Assembly: GCA_903844215.1 (NCBI GenBank)
Contig: CAIMSP010000085.1
Span: 1 to 50,742 of the forward strand
Direction of reading: 5' to 3'
Origin: an uncultured beta proteobacterium
Lineage (GTDB): Bacteria; Pseudomonadota; Gammaproteobacteria; Burkholderiales; Burkholderiaceae_C
Length of the DNA stretch: 50,742 bases
The notes below the pieces were generated by a model, which saw nothing but the letters and a program-made list of their open reading frames with translations, did no database searches and was not told the origin of the DNA. A program made the translations under genes and the position numbers. This document shows, one piece after another, positions 1 through 8,452 of the stretch (the first letter of the stretch is position 1; every line of letters starts with the position of its first letter).

Positions 1-392
1 AACGGGCGCTGGCTTTGCTGGCCGAAGTCGATCTGCAGGACTTCGCCGACGAGCTCACCGTGAATCTGCCCTATGGCCGCAAGCGCGCCCTGGAGTTGGC
101 CACCACGCTGGCGCTGGAGCCCGAACTGATGCTGCTCGACGAGCCCACCCAGGGCATGGGCCATGAAGACGTGGACCGTGTGACGCAACTGATCAAAAAG
201 GTGTCGAGTGGCCGCACCATCCTGATGGTGGAACACAATATGAACGTGGTGTCGTCCATCGCCGACCGCATCACCGTGCTGCAGCGTGGCGCCATCATCG
301 CCGACGGCCCCTATGCCGAAGTGGCAAAGGATCCGCTGGTGATGGAGGCCTACATGGGCAGCGCCGACGCCACTTTGCAAGCGAGTCACTGA
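1..392 (+). CDS. livG: ABC transporter ATP-binding protein, LivG type (5' truncated by window edge)
   Basis: This is the C-terminal part of a cytoplasmic ATPase that powers a branched-chain amino-acid/amide class importer. The open frame runs in from before the window. The ABC signature appears as NLPYGRKRALELA, followed by the Walker B segment LMLLDEPTQGM, the switch histidine in ILMVEHNMNVV and a typical LivG tail (GDGP-like IADGPYAEV). The Walker A half lies outside the window, so its integrity cannot be judged. The stop overlaps the next ATPase start by one base (TGATG), so the two are translationally coupled. The transported substrate is not shown by sequence; the neighbouring urea genes suggest a nitrogen compound such as urea, an amide or an amino acid. 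Confidence 0.9.
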   Translation, partial: RALALLAEVDLQDFADELTVNLPYGRKRALELATTLALEPELMLLDEPTQGMGHEDVDRVTQLIKKVSSGRTILMVEHNMNVVSSIADRITVLQRGAIIADGPYAEVAKDPLVMEAYMGSADATLQASH

Positions 393-1096
393 TGGCCCAG
401 GAACTGTTGCGCATCGAAGACCTGCACGCCTGGTACGGCGAGTCGCACATCCTGCACGGCGTGAATCTGGCCGTGAACGAAGGCGAGGTCGTGACGCTGC
501 TGGGGCGCAATGGCGCGGGCCGCACCACCACGCTGCGTGCCATTGTCGGCATGACCGGCATGCGCAAGGGCTCGATCAAGATTTTCGGCAAGGAGGCGGT
601 CGGTCTGGCGGCGCACAAGGTGGCGCGTCTGGGCGTGGGCTACTGCCCGGAAGAGCGCGGCATCTTTGCCAGCCTGACGGCGTTTGAAAACCTGATGCTG
701 CCGCCCACCATCGCACCGGGTGGAATGAGCATTGGCGAAATCTACGCGATGTTCCCCAATCTGCAGGAGCGCGCCAACAGCCCCGGCACCCGACTGTCGG
801 GTGGCGAGCAGCAGATGCTGGCCGTGGCGCGCATTTTGCGCACCGGCGCGCGCCTGTTGCTGCTCGATGAAATCTCCGAAGGCCTGGCACCGGTGATCGT
901 GCAAAAGCTCGCCGAGATGATTTTGGCGCTCAAGGCCCGTGGCTACACCATCGTGCTGGTGGAGCAGAATTTTCGCTTCGCCGCGCCGCTGGCCGACCGC
1001 TTCTATGTGATGGAGCACGGCAGCATCGTGAAGCAGTTTGCCCAGGCCGAGTTGCAGCAGAACATGGGCATGCTGCAGGAATATCTGGGGGTTTAG
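392..1096 (+). CDS. livF: ABC transporter ATP-binding protein, LivF type, with arginine in Walker A
   Basis: A 234-residue cytoplasmic ATPase, the usual LivF length, paired with the preceding LivG. It has the signature LSGGEQQMLAVARIL, the Walker B LLLLDEISEGLAP and the H-loop-region glutamine form IVLVEQNFRFA typical of LivF. The P-loop reads GRNGAGRTTT: the Walker A lysine that contacts the ATP phosphates is arginine. This may make one ATP site of the LivG/LivF dimer weak, or be a tolerated variant of this subgroup. The start ATG overlaps the livG stop. The gene is followed after 60 bp by the binding-protein gene, so the five genes look like one operon. Confidence 0.93.
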   Translation: MAQELLRIEDLHAWYGESHILHGVNLAVNEGEVVTLLGRNGAGRTTTLRAIVGMTGMRKGSIKIFGKEAVGLAAHKVARLGVGYCPEERGIFASLTAFENLMLPPTIAPGGMSIGEIYAMFPNLQERANSPGTRLSGGEQQMLAVARILRTGARLLLLDEISEGLAPVIVQKLAEMILALKARGYTIVLVEQNFRFAAPLADRFYVMEHGSIVKQFAQAELQQNMGMLQEYLGV

Positions 1097-1156
1097 GCCC
1101 ATCGTGATCTGACCCCGTCGTTTTTCTTTCACTCGTAACCAAACCAGGAGACATTC

Positions 1157-2350
1157 ATGAAATTGAAAGTACTTGTAGCCGCACTCGCCATCGCACTGGG
1201 CGCGGGCGCTTCGGCGCAGAACACCGGCCCGATCCGCATCGGCATGATCACCGACATGTCCAGCCTGTATGCCGACATCGACGGCCCGGCCGGCGCTGAA
1301 ATGGTGAAGTGGGCAGTGCAGGATTTCGGCGGCAAGGTGTTGAACCGCCCAATCGAGGTGCTCACGGCCGACCATCAGAACAAGGCCGATGTGGCCAGCT
1401 CCAAGGCGCGCGAATGGATGGACAAGGAAGGCCTGGCGATGCTGGTGGGTGGCACCAGTTCGGGCACGGCGCTGGCCATGGCCAAGGTCGCGGCCGAGAA
1501 GAAGCGCCCTTTCATTTCCATCGGCGCGGGCTCGGCCCGCTTGACGAATGAAGACTGCACGCCCTACACCGTGCACTACGCCTACGACACCGTGGCGCTG
1601 GCCAAGGTGGCGGGCAAGGCACTGGTGCAGGCCGGCAACAAGAGCTGGTACTTTCTGACCGCCGATTACGCCTTCGGCTACTCGCTCGAGAGCGACGCGG
1701 CCAACGTGGTCAAGGCCAATGGCGGCACCGTGGCCGGCGCGGTGCGCCATCCCTTGAACGCCTCGGATTTCTCCTCCTTCCTGCTGCAGGCGCAGTCGTC
1801 CAAGGCGCAGATTCTGGCCTTGGCAAATGCCGGCGGCGACTTCACCAACGCGATGAAGGCGGCCAAGGAATTTGGCGTCACCAAGAGCATGAAGGTCGCC
1901 GGCCTGCTGGTGTTCATCAACGACGTGCACAGCCTGGGCCTGGCCAACACCGAAGGCCTGCAACTGGCCGACAGCTGGTACTGGAACCAAGACGACGCTT
2001 CGCGCAAGTTTGCCAAACGCTTCTTTGAAAAATACAAGCGCATGCCCTCGAGCCTGCAGGCGGCGGACTACTCGGCCACGGCCAATTACCTCAAGGCCGT
2101 GCAGACGGCAGGCACGACCGACGCCGACAAGGTGATGGCCACGCTCAAGAGCATGAAGTTCGACGACTTCTACAGCAAGGGTCAGATTCGCGCCGACGGT
2201 CGCATGATTCACGACATGTACCTGTACCAGGTGAAGAGCTCCAAGGATTCGATCACACCCTGGGACTATTACAAGACCGTGGCCAAGGTTCCGGGCGACC
2301 AGGCCTTCACCACGGTGGCCGAGTCCAAGTGTTCGCTGCTGAAGAAGTGA
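1157..2350 (+). CDS. Periplasmic substrate-binding protein of LivK/amide type
   Basis: A 397-residue periplasmic type I binding protein (Peripla_BP_6 family) that delivers substrate to the LivHM-LivGF importer. Residues 1-20 form a signal peptide (MKLKVLVAALAIALGAGASA) with cleavage before QNTG. The mature start IRIGMITDMSSLYADIDGPAG matches the family's first strand and helix. GTSSGTALAMAKVA and FISIGAGSARLTN form the ligand-contact loops. AGGAG lies just before the ATG with good spacing. It sits between livF and livH, an order also seen in short-chain amide/urea transport loci. Substrate is inferred only from family and from urease genes next door. Confidence 0.92.
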   Translation: MKLKVLVAALAIALGAGASAQNTGPIRIGMITDMSSLYADIDGPAGAEMVKWAVQDFGGKVLNRPIEVLTADHQNKADVASSKAREWMDKEGLAMLVGGTSSGTALAMAKVAAEKKRPFISIGAGSARLTNEDCTPYTVHYAYDTVALAKVAGKALVQAGNKSWYFLTADYAFGYSLESDAANVVKANGGTVAGAVRHPLNASDFSSFLLQAQSSKAQILALANAGGDFTNAMKAAKEFGVTKSMKVAGLLVFINDVHSLGLANTEGLQLADSWYWNQDDASRKFAKRFFEKYKRMPSSLQAADYSATANYLKAVQTAGTTDADKVMATLKSMKFDDFYSKGQIRADGRMIHDMYLYQVKSSKDSITPWDYYKTVAKVPGDQAFTTVAESKCSLLKK

Positions 2351-2364
2351 TCTGACGCCCCGGG

Positions 2365-2400
2365 GCGGCCGGTTGCGCGTGCAATCGGCCGCTGTTCTTT
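2365..2400 (+). terminator. Hairpin plus T-tract between binding-protein and livH genes
   Basis: The arms GCGGCCGGTTGC (2365-2376) and GCAATCGGCCGC (2381-2392) pair over 12 positions, with one G-T wobble and a GCGT loop. The T-rich run TGTTCTTTT follows. This has the form of an intrinsic terminator or partial attenuator. It lies inside the operon, so it probably trims transcription so that the binding protein is made in excess over the membrane parts. Confidence 0.75.
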
Positions 2401-2434
2401 TACGTGAAAGTTAGGCCTGAATTGACGGAACTGC

Positions 2435-3319
2435 ATGGAAATTTTCGGTATTCCCCTTCAAGCTTTTCTGGGCCAGTTACTGCTGGGCCTGGTGAATGGC
2501 GCGTTCTACGCCTTGCTCAGCCTGGGGCTGGCGGTCATCTTTGGCCTGTTGGGCATCGTCAACTTTGCCCACGGCGCGCTCTACATGATGGGCGCCTTCG
2601 CCGCCTGGATCATGTTGGATCAGTTCGGCATCAATTACTGGGCGGCGCTGCTGCTGGCGCCGCTGACCGTGGGTATTCTGGGCGTGGTGATCGAGCGAGC
2701 GTTCCTGAAACATCTTTACAAGCTCGATCCGCTGTACGGACTGCTGCTGACCTTTGGTCTGGCGCTGATCTTTGAAGGGATGTTCCGCGAGATCTATGGC
2801 GCGTCCGGACAAAATTACGACGTGCCCGAACTGCTGTCGGGCGCCACCAATCTGGGCTTCATGGTGCTGCCGAACTACCGCGCCTGGGTGGTGCTGGTGT
2901 CCTTGGTCGTGTGTCTGGGCACCTGGTTTTTGATCGAGCGCACGCGCCTGGGCGCCTATTTGCGCGCCGGCACCGAGAACGCCGCGCTGGTGCAGGCCTT
3001 TGGCATCAACGTGCCTCTGATGGTGATGCTCACCTACGGCGCAGGAGCGGCCCTGGCGGCGCTGGCCGGGGTGCTGGCCGCGCCCATCATCCAGGTCAGT
3101 CCGCTGATGGGCTCGAACCTGATCATCGTGGTGTTTGCGGTGGTGGTGATCGGCGGCATGGGCTCGATCCTGGGCTCGGTCATCACCGGCCTGGCGCTGG
3201 GCCTGATGGAAGGTTTGACGCGTGTCTTCTACCCCGAAGCCTCGAACATCGTGGTGTTCGTGATCATGGTGCTGGTGCTGATGGTGCGACCCAACGGCCT
3301 GTTTGGCAAGGAAGCTTGA
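2435..3319 (+). CDS. livH: ABC transporter permease, LivH type
   Basis: A 294-residue inner-membrane permease with about eight hydrophobic segments. The N-terminal stretch LLLGLVNGAFYALLSLGLAVIF and the family hallmark GIVNFAHGALYMMGAFAAW are clear. The EAA-like cytoplasmic loop appears as AALAGVLAAPIIQVSPLMGS, and the C-terminus VLMVRPNGLFGKEA is typical of LivH. It would form the membrane channel with LivM. It starts 34 bp after the internal hairpin and ends 3 bp before livM. Substrate preference cannot be read from the sequence. Confidence 0.93.
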   Translation: MEIFGIPLQAFLGQLLLGLVNGAFYALLSLGLAVIFGLLGIVNFAHGALYMMGAFAAWIMLDQFGINYWAALLLAPLTVGILGVVIERAFLKHLYKLDPLYGLLLTFGLALIFEGMFREIYGASGQNYDVPELLSGATNLGFMVLPNYRAWVVLVSLVVCLGTWFLIERTRLGAYLRAGTENAALVQAFGINVPLMVMLTYGAGAALAALAGVLAAPIIQVSPLMGSNLIIVVFAVVVIGGMGSILGSVITGLALGLMEGLTRVFYPEASNIVVFVIMVLVLMVRPNGLFGKEA

Positions 3320-3322
3320 GCC

Positions 3323-4285
3323 ATGCCCCCTGCTGTCAAACTCCTGCGCCTCACCTACGCCGCCCTGTTGCTGCTGCTGCTGGCGGCGCCCATGCTGGGC
3401 CTGTATCCGGTGTTCGTGATGAAGCTGCTGTGCTATGCCATCTTTGCCTGCGCCTTCAACCTGCTGCTGGGTTTTACCGGCCTGCTGTCTTTCGGTCACG
3501 CGGCGTTTTTCGGTTCGGCGGCCTACATCACGGGCTGGCTCATCAAGTCGCAGCACTTCACGCCCGAACTGGGCATTGCGGCGGGCGTGGTGGGCGCGGG
3601 CTTCATCGGCCTGCTGGTGGGCCTGGTGGCGATCCGGCGCCAGGGCATTTACTTCGCCATGATCACCATGGCGATCGCTCAGATGGTGTATTTTGCTTGC
3701 CTGCAGTCGCCCTTGACCGGCGGCGAAGACGGTCTGCAAGGCGTGCCGCGCGGCGCGCTGTTCGGGCTGTTCTCGCTGGAGTCGGACACGGCCCTGTACT
3801 ACGTGGTGGTGGCGCTGTTCGTGGCCTGCTTTTTGGCGATTGCGCGCATCGTGCATTCACCCTTCGGCCAGGTGCTCAAGATGATCCGCGAGAACGAGCC
3901 GCGCGCCATTTCTCTGGGCTACCAGGTGGATCGCTACAAGCTGCTGGCCTTTGTGCTGTCGGCGGCGCTGGCCGGTCTGGGCGGTTCGCTCAAGACCCTG
4001 GTGATGGGTTTTGCCACGCTCTCCGACGTGCACTGGACGATGTCGGGCGAGGTCATCCTGATGACGCTGCTGGGCGGCGTGGGCACCTTCTTCGGCCCGG
4101 TCTTTGGATCCGGCATCGTGGTCTCGCTGCAGGACCTGCTGGCCGACAAGGTCGGCTCCTGGGTCACCGTGATCATCGGCGTGATCTTCGTGTTGTGCGT
4201 GCTCGCCTTTCGCAAGGGCGTGGTCGGCGAAGTGCAGGCCTATCTGGAGCGGCGCCGACGCGCGGCATCGAGCCACGGCAGGTAG
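3323..4285 (+). CDS. livM: ABC transporter permease, LivM type
   Basis: A 320-residue inner-membrane permease that pairs with LivH. Hallmarks are LLLGFTGLLSFGHAAFFGSAAYITGW near residue 50, AIRRQGIYFAMITMAIAQMVYF, and the cytoplasmic coupling segment IRENEPRAISLGYQVDRYKLLAFVLSAA. About eight to ten membrane segments are visible. The basic C-terminal tail (ERRRRAASSHGR) is cytoplasmic. It is the last gene of the operon and ends 9 bp from the ureD stop on the opposite strand, a tail-to-tail junction with no obvious terminator between them. Confidence 0.93.
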   Translation: MPPAVKLLRLTYAALLLLLLAAPMLGLYPVFVMKLLCYAIFACAFNLLLGFTGLLSFGHAAFFGSAAYITGWLIKSQHFTPELGIAAGVVGAGFIGLLVGLVAIRRQGIYFAMITMAIAQMVYFACLQSPLTGGEDGLQGVPRGALFGLFSLESDTALYYVVVALFVACFLAIARIVHSPFGQVLKMIRENEPRAISLGYQVDRYKLLAFVLSAALAGLGGSLKTLVMGFATLSDVHWTMSGEVILMTLLGGVGTFFGPVFGSGIVVSLQDLLADKVGSWVTVIIGVIFVLCVLAFRKGVVGEVQAYLERRRRAASSHGR

Positions 4286-4294
4286 CAGCCGCTT

Positions 4295-5125
4295 TCACAT
4301 CGCCCAGATTCTGGGCCGCTCGGGGCGCATGGCCCAGAGGAATTCTCGCCATGCCGCCCAGACGCGCTGCAACAGCTCCAGCGCCGGCTCCACCTGTGGC
4401 GCCAGCACGCGCAGCACCAGCAGTTGTGGATTCGGACTGGTGGCTCCGGCCAGCGCGCTCAGTGGATGCGCCAGCAGCAGCTGACGCGCGCAGTCCAGCG
4501 CGCCTTGCCGGCGCTCGCGCAGCATGGCACTGCCCGTGGCAAAAAAGATCGACGCCATGCAGTGCTGGCCGGCCAAGCCCAGCGGGCTGTTGAGCAAGCG
4601 CGTGTCGCTGGCCGCGATCAGGCCGCGCTCCAACCACACCCCTGGCAGCTCCAGGTGCTGGCAAAAGCTGCCGCGCACAAAGGGCTGATCGGCGTGCGGC
4701 AGACCCAGCGCCGTGATGTCCCAGGCCAGCAGTTCGGCGCCGGGCTCGAGCTCAAAGCTCAGACGGTTTTCCGCGCGGCAGCCGTTGTACAGAATGGCCT
4801 CCAGCGGCAGCCACTCCAGGCGCGCGCCCGCATCCAGGCGCAGCTGCGTGCGTTGCAGCGCCAACTCGCCTTCGCTGCGGTAAAAGCGCGTCGCGCCCGG
4901 CGTCGTGATGAGGGCGTGGGCGCCGCGTCCGACGTGCACCTGGATGTCCAGCGTGTCGCCGCCCACCAGCCCGCCAGGCGGATGGACCAGTATGTTGTGG
5001 CACACGGCATCGCCCTCCGGGTACAGGGTTTGCAGTACGCGCAGCGGCCCGTCATGCACGAAGCGCGCGACGCTGCGATTCGCTTCCAGCGTGTAGTCAA
5101 GCGAGAGTGAGGCGTGCCAGGTCAT
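4295..5125 (-). CDS. ureD: Urease accessory protein UreD
   Basis: A 276-residue urease maturation protein. In the known pathway UreD (UreH) binds apo-urease and recruits UreF and UreG so that nickel and carbon dioxide reach the active site. Family motifs are LYPEGDAVCHNILVHPPGG, DTLDIQVHVGRGAHALITTPGATRFYRS, and a C-terminal cysteine-containing domain with LRVLAPQVEPALELLQRVW. It lies 31 bp downstream of urtE on the same strand, so it appears to be the last gene of the urt operon. It is thus separated by about 6.6 kb from the structural urease genes, although it is often first in the ure operon of related bacteria. Confidence 0.95.
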   Translation of the reverse strand: MTWHASLSLDYTLEANRSVARFVHDGPLRVLQTLYPEGDAVCHNILVHPPGGLVGGDTLDIQVHVGRGAHALITTPGATRFYRSEGELALQRTQLRLDAGARLEWLPLEAILYNGCRAENRLSFELEPGAELLAWDITALGLPHADQPFVRGSFCQHLELPGVWLERGLIAASDTRLLNSPLGLAGQHCMASIFFATGSAMLRERRQGALDCARQLLLAHPLSALAGATSPNPQLLVLRVLAPQVEPALELLQRVWAAWREFLWAMRPERPRIWAM

Positions 5126-5156
5126 GGCACGATGGTAGCGAAGGCGCGTGCCGAAC

Positions 5157-5861
5157 TCAGATCGCCACCAGTTGCCGCACGCCGTTGGCTTGCATGTCCT
5201 TGCCAGCGCCGCGCGCGATCACGGCGCCGCGCTCCATCACCAGGTAGTCGTCGGCCAGTTCCTGGGCGAAGTCGTAGTACTGCTCGACCAGCAGGATGGC
5301 CACGCGCTCACCGTCCAGCCCCTTGTCGGCGAGCATGCGGATGACGCGGCCGATGTCCTTGATGATGCTGGGCTGAATGCCTTCGGTGGGCTCGTCCAGG
5401 ATCAGCAGTCGGGGCTTGGCTGCCAGCGCCCGGGCAATCGCCAACTGCTGCTGCTGTCCGCCCGAGAGGTCGCCGCCGCGCCGTTGCAGCATCTGTTGGA
5501 GCACCGGAAAAAGCTCGAACAGCTCGCTCGGTATGGGTGTGCTGGCCGGCTTGTAGGCCAGGCCCATGCGCAGGTTCTCTTCCACCGTGAGCCGCGCGAA
5601 AATCTCGCGCCCTTGCGGCACAAAGCCGATGCCAGCACGCGCTCGTTCGTAGGGCGTGGCCTGGTGGATCGCTTGGCCCTCGAATTCGATGCTGCCGCTG
5701 CGGATCGGCACCAAGCCCATCAGGCACTTGAGCAGCGTGGTCTTGCCCACGCCATTGCGCCCCAGCAACACCGTGACCTGGCCCGGTTGCACCTGCAGGC
5801 TCACGTCGCGCAGGATGTGGGAGCCACCGTAATATTGGTTGATGTTGTTGACGTTTAGCAT
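5157..5861 (-). CDS. urtE: Urea ABC transporter ATP-binding protein UrtE
   Basis: A 234-residue ATPase of the high-affinity urea importer UrtABCDE. It begins MLNVNNINQYYGGSHILRDV, as UrtE proteins do. The Walker A is GRNGVGKTTLLK with its lysine intact, the signature is LSGGQQQQLAIARAL, and the Walker B is LLILDEPTEGIQPSII. IQPSIIKDIGRVI is characteristic of UrtE rather than LivF. It is separated from urtD by 552 bp of repeat-rich sequence, but strand and order are those of the usual operon. It may need readthrough or a promoter inside that gap. Confidence 0.95.
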   Translation of the reverse strand: MLNVNNINQYYGGSHILRDVSLQVQPGQVTVLLGRNGVGKTTLLKCLMGLVPIRSGSIEFEGQAIHQATPYERARAGIGFVPQGREIFARLTVEENLRMGLAYKPASTPIPSELFELFPVLQQMLQRRGGDLSGGQQQQLAIARALAAKPRLLILDEPTEGIQPSIIKDIGRVIRMLADKGLDGERVAILLVEQYYDFAQELADDYLVMERGAVIARGAGKDMQANGVRQLVAI

Positions 5862-6413
5862 TTGAAAGGCGCTGTTTCGGGAGTGGCGCTGGCCAGCGGG
5901 GCATTGTCGGGATATGCCCCCGACAGGGCACTCACTTTTCTTGCTTCGCCAAGAAAAGTAAGCAAAAGAAGGCGAGCCGAAGTCAGAGCCGCTGCGCGGT
6001 TCCTTGCGCTGCTTGCGTCGAGCGGGGTCGGGCTAAACTCGCCCTGCGGGCTCAAACAGACGCCCGCCCTGATCCGCCCGCCGCTGCGCTGCTCAGCTCT
6101 GCCACACGGCGAAGTCCGAAGAACCAAAAGGCCGAAATTCAAACTACCGAAATTCAAAAGACACGGATCAAACAAGGACGCGCGAAGGCGCGTACTTGTG
6201 CACTGCGGCAGTGGGTTTTGGTATTCGGATGTTGGATGTTTGGCGGTCCGGCTGGCCTTTCTTTTGGGTACTTTTCTTTGGCGAAGCAAAGAAAACGTAC
6301 CTCGCCCGCCGGGGCGAGACCCGGCATGCCCCGCGAACTGCCAGACACCACCGTCGCCCGCCGGGACGAAACCCCGGCAAAAGCGCGCCGTCGGCGCAAG
6401 ACCCGACTTCAGT
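5862..6413. repeat. Repeat-rich 552-bp gap between urtD and urtE with two facing hairpins
   Basis: No convincing gene lies here. Two related hairpin sequences face each other. The left copy has arms ACTTTTCTTG/CAAGAAAAGT (5934-5959, loop cttcgc). The right copy is 6268-6300 (arms around CTTTTCTTTG and CAAAGAAAAC, loop gcgaag) and is approximately the reverse complement of the left copy, including the flanking AGCAAAAGAAGGC/GCCTTTCTTTT. About 300 bp of GC-rich sequence lies between them. I recall similar facing hairpins as common intergenic repeats in Comamonadaceae genomes; that recollection is not tested here. Confidence 0.65.
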
Positions 6414-7298
6414 TCAGCGTCCAAGGTACACCTCGATCACCCTCTCATCCGCCTGCACCTGATCGAGCGTGCCCTGCGCCAGCACGGCGCCATCGCACAA
6501 CACGGTGACGATCTCGGAAATGGTGCGGATGAAGCTCATGTCGTGCTCGACGACGAGGAGGGAGTGTTTGCCCTTGAGCGTGAGGAAGAGCTCGGCCGTG
6601 CGCGCGGTTTCTTCGTCGGTCATGCCAGCCACGGGTTCGTCCAGCAGCAGCAGCTTGGGGTCCTGCATCAGCAGCATGCCGATCTCCAGCCACTGCTTTT
6701 GACCGTGGCTTAGATTGCCGGCGCTGCGCGTCACGCTCTGTGCCAGGTGCACGGTGTGCAGCAGCTCGGCCAGTTTGTCGCTTTGCGCCGAGTCGAGCTT
6801 GAAGCGCATCGAAGGCAGCACGCCCTTGTGCGTCTTCAAGGCAAGTTCCAGATTCTCGAACACGCTGAGCTGCTCGAACACCGTGGGCTTCTGGAACTTT
6901 CGGCCGATGCCCAGCTGTGCGATCTGCGGCTCGCTGTAGCGCAGCAGGTCGATGGTGCTGCCGAAGAACACGCTGCCCGAGTCCGGACGCGTCTTGCCGG
7001 TGATGATGTCCATCATCGTGGTCTTGCCCGCGCCGTTGGGGCCGATGATGCAGCGCAGCTCGCCCGGCGCGATGTCGAGCGACAAGTTGTTGATGGCCTT
7101 GAAGCCGTCGAAGCTCACGTTCACGTCTTCCAGGTAGAGGATGCGGCCATGGGTCAGGTCCACGACACCCGGCGCATGCGCGATTCGGCCAAAGCCGGCG
7201 CTGCGCCCGCCGGACTCGGTCTGACCTGGTTGCGCCGAGCGTCTGGCCGCGTGTTCTTCGGCGCGCTTGGCGCCTTGCTCCAGCAGATCGGGGGTCAT
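6414..7298 (-). CDS. urtD: Urea ABC transporter ATP-binding protein UrtD
   Basis: A 294-residue ATPase of the urea importer, LivG-like. The open frame extends upstream inside urtC. The start chosen is the ATG whose ATGA overlaps the urtC stop, giving MTPDLLEQGAKRAEEHA. The first 55 or so residues are a charged, low-complexity extension. The ABC domain then starts at ILYLEDVNVSFDGFKAINNL. Walker A is GPNGAGKTTMMDIITGKTRPDSG, the signature is LSHGQKQWLEIGMLLMQ, and the Walker B is LLLLDEPVAGMTDEE. The C-terminus is VIEVYLGR. GQKQWLEIGMLL and DITTGKTRPD-type segments are typical of UrtD. Confidence 0.94.
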   Translation of the reverse strand: MTPDLLEQGAKRAEEHAARRSAQPGQTESGGRSAGFGRIAHAPGVVDLTHGRILYLEDVNVSFDGFKAINNLSLDIAPGELRCIIGPNGAGKTTMMDIITGKTRPDSGSVFFGSTIDLLRYSEPQIAQLGIGRKFQKPTVFEQLSVFENLELALKTHKGVLPSMRFKLDSAQSDKLAELLHTVHLAQSVTRSAGNLSHGQKQWLEIGMLLMQDPKLLLLDEPVAGMTDEETARTAELFLTLKGKHSLLVVEHDMSFIRTISEIVTVLCDGAVLAQGTLDQVQADERVIEVYLGR

Positions 7299-8452
7299 GG
7301 CTTGACCTCCCCAGAGCGTGGATTGCCGCGCTTCGCTCGCAATGACGAGATCAGACCGACCACGCCGCTGGGCAGGAACAAGGTCACACCGATGAACAGC
7401 GCGCCCAAAAAGTAAAGCCAGAATTCGGGATAAGCCACCGTGAGCCAGCTCTTGGCGCCGTTCACGATGAAGGCACCCAGAATGGGGCCGATGAGCGTGG
7501 CGCGCCCGCCTACGGCCGCCCAGATGGCGATCTCGATCGAATTGGCGGGACTCATTTCGCTCGGGTTGATGATGCCCACCTGCGGCACGTAGAGCGCGCC
7601 CGCGACGCCGCACATCATGGCCGAGATGGTCCAGATGGTGAGCTTGTAGCCCAGCGGCGAGTAGCCGCAAAACATGACCCGCGTTTCGGCGTCGCGGATG
7701 GCCTGCAGCACGCGGCCGAACTTGCTCTGTATGAGCCAGCGCGCCCCCAGATAGCAGGCCAGCAGCGTCACGCCCGTGAGCACGAACAGCGTCATGCGCA
7801 TGACCGGTGTGGCGATCGGCAGGTTCAGGATGCGCTTGAAATCGGTGAAGCCGTTGTTGCCACCAAAGCCGGTTTCATTGCGAAAGAACAGCAGCATCGC
7901 GGCAAAGGTCAGGGCCTGGGTGATGATGGAAAAGTACACGCCCTTGATGCGCGAGCGAAACGCGAAGTAGCCAAAGACAAAGGCCACCAGGCCCGGCACG
8001 GCGATGACCAGCAGCAGCGTCGCCGCAAAGCTGTCGGAGAAGCTCCAGTGCCAGGGCAGGGTCTTCCAGTCCAGGAACACCATGAAGTCGGGCAGGGCGC
8101 TTTTGTAGTTGCCGTCGAGTCCGATCTGGCGCATCAGGTACATGCCCATGGCGTAGCCGCCGAGCGCGAAGAACAGGCCGTGGCCCAGCGACAGAATGCC
8201 CGTATAGCCCCAGATCAGGTCCATCGCCAAAGCGCAGATGGCGTAGCACATGATCTTTCCCGTGAGTGCCACGGCGTAGTCGCTGAAGTAAAACACGCTG
8301 TCGCGCGGCACCAGCAAATTCAGCGTGGGCACCAGCGCGCAGACCACGAGCACGGCTGCGACGTAGGCGCTCCAGCCGCTGCGGCTGAGCAGCGGAGCCG
8401 GTGTGGGCAGGGTGAGGGGTGAAGGATTCGTCATGACGTCAAGCTTGCGCAC
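7295..8452 (-). CDS. urtC: Urea ABC transporter permease UrtC
   Basis: A 385-residue LivM-like inner-membrane permease. Motifs are GYTGILSLGHGLFFALGGYAMGMYLM, RIKGVYFSIITQALTFAAMLLFFRNETGFGGNNG and IRDAETRVMFCGYSPLGYK, the last two characteristic of UrtC. Two starts are possible. A GTG at 8452 lies within the urtB end and has AAGGG about 6 nt upstream; an ATG at 8434 follows the urtB stop but has a weak ribosome site. I prefer the GTG, giving a 14-bp overlap with urtB. The stop overlaps urtD by 4 bp. It forms the membrane channel with UrtB. Confidence 0.94.
   Translation of the reverse strand: MRKLDVMTNPSPLTLPTPAPLLSRSGWSAYVAAVLVVCALVPTLNLLVPRDSVFYFSDYAVALTGKIMCYAICALAMDLIWGYTGILSLGHGLFFALGGYAMGMYLMRQIGLDGNYKSALPDFMVFLDWKTLPWHWSFSDSFAATLLLVIAVPGLVAFVFGYFAFRSRIKGVYFSIITQALTFAAMLLFFRNETGFGGNNGFTDFKRILNLPIATPVMRMTLFVLTGVTLLACYLGARWLIQSKFGRVLQAIRDAETRVMFCGYSPLGYKLTIWTISAMMCGVAGALYVPQVGIINPSEMSPANSIEIAIWAAVGGRATLIGPILGAFIVNGAKSWLTVAYPEFWLYFLGALFIGVTLFLPSGVVGLISSLRAKRGNPRSGEVKP

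Noticed and set aside
386-2212. 608-codon minus-strand open frame opposite livF and the binding-protein gene
   Set aside because: It is a shadow frame of high-GC coding sequence: its composition is His/Gln/Ala/Arg-rich, it has no motifs, and the plus strand holds clear genes.
5862-6713. 283-codon plus-strand frame in the urtD-urtE gap
   Set aside because: It runs through the hairpin repeats into the antisense of urtD and has no recognisable domain.
7299-7670. N-terminal extension of UrtD
   Set aside because: It overlaps urtC coding sequence out of frame and encodes a low-complexity Arg/His-rich stretch.
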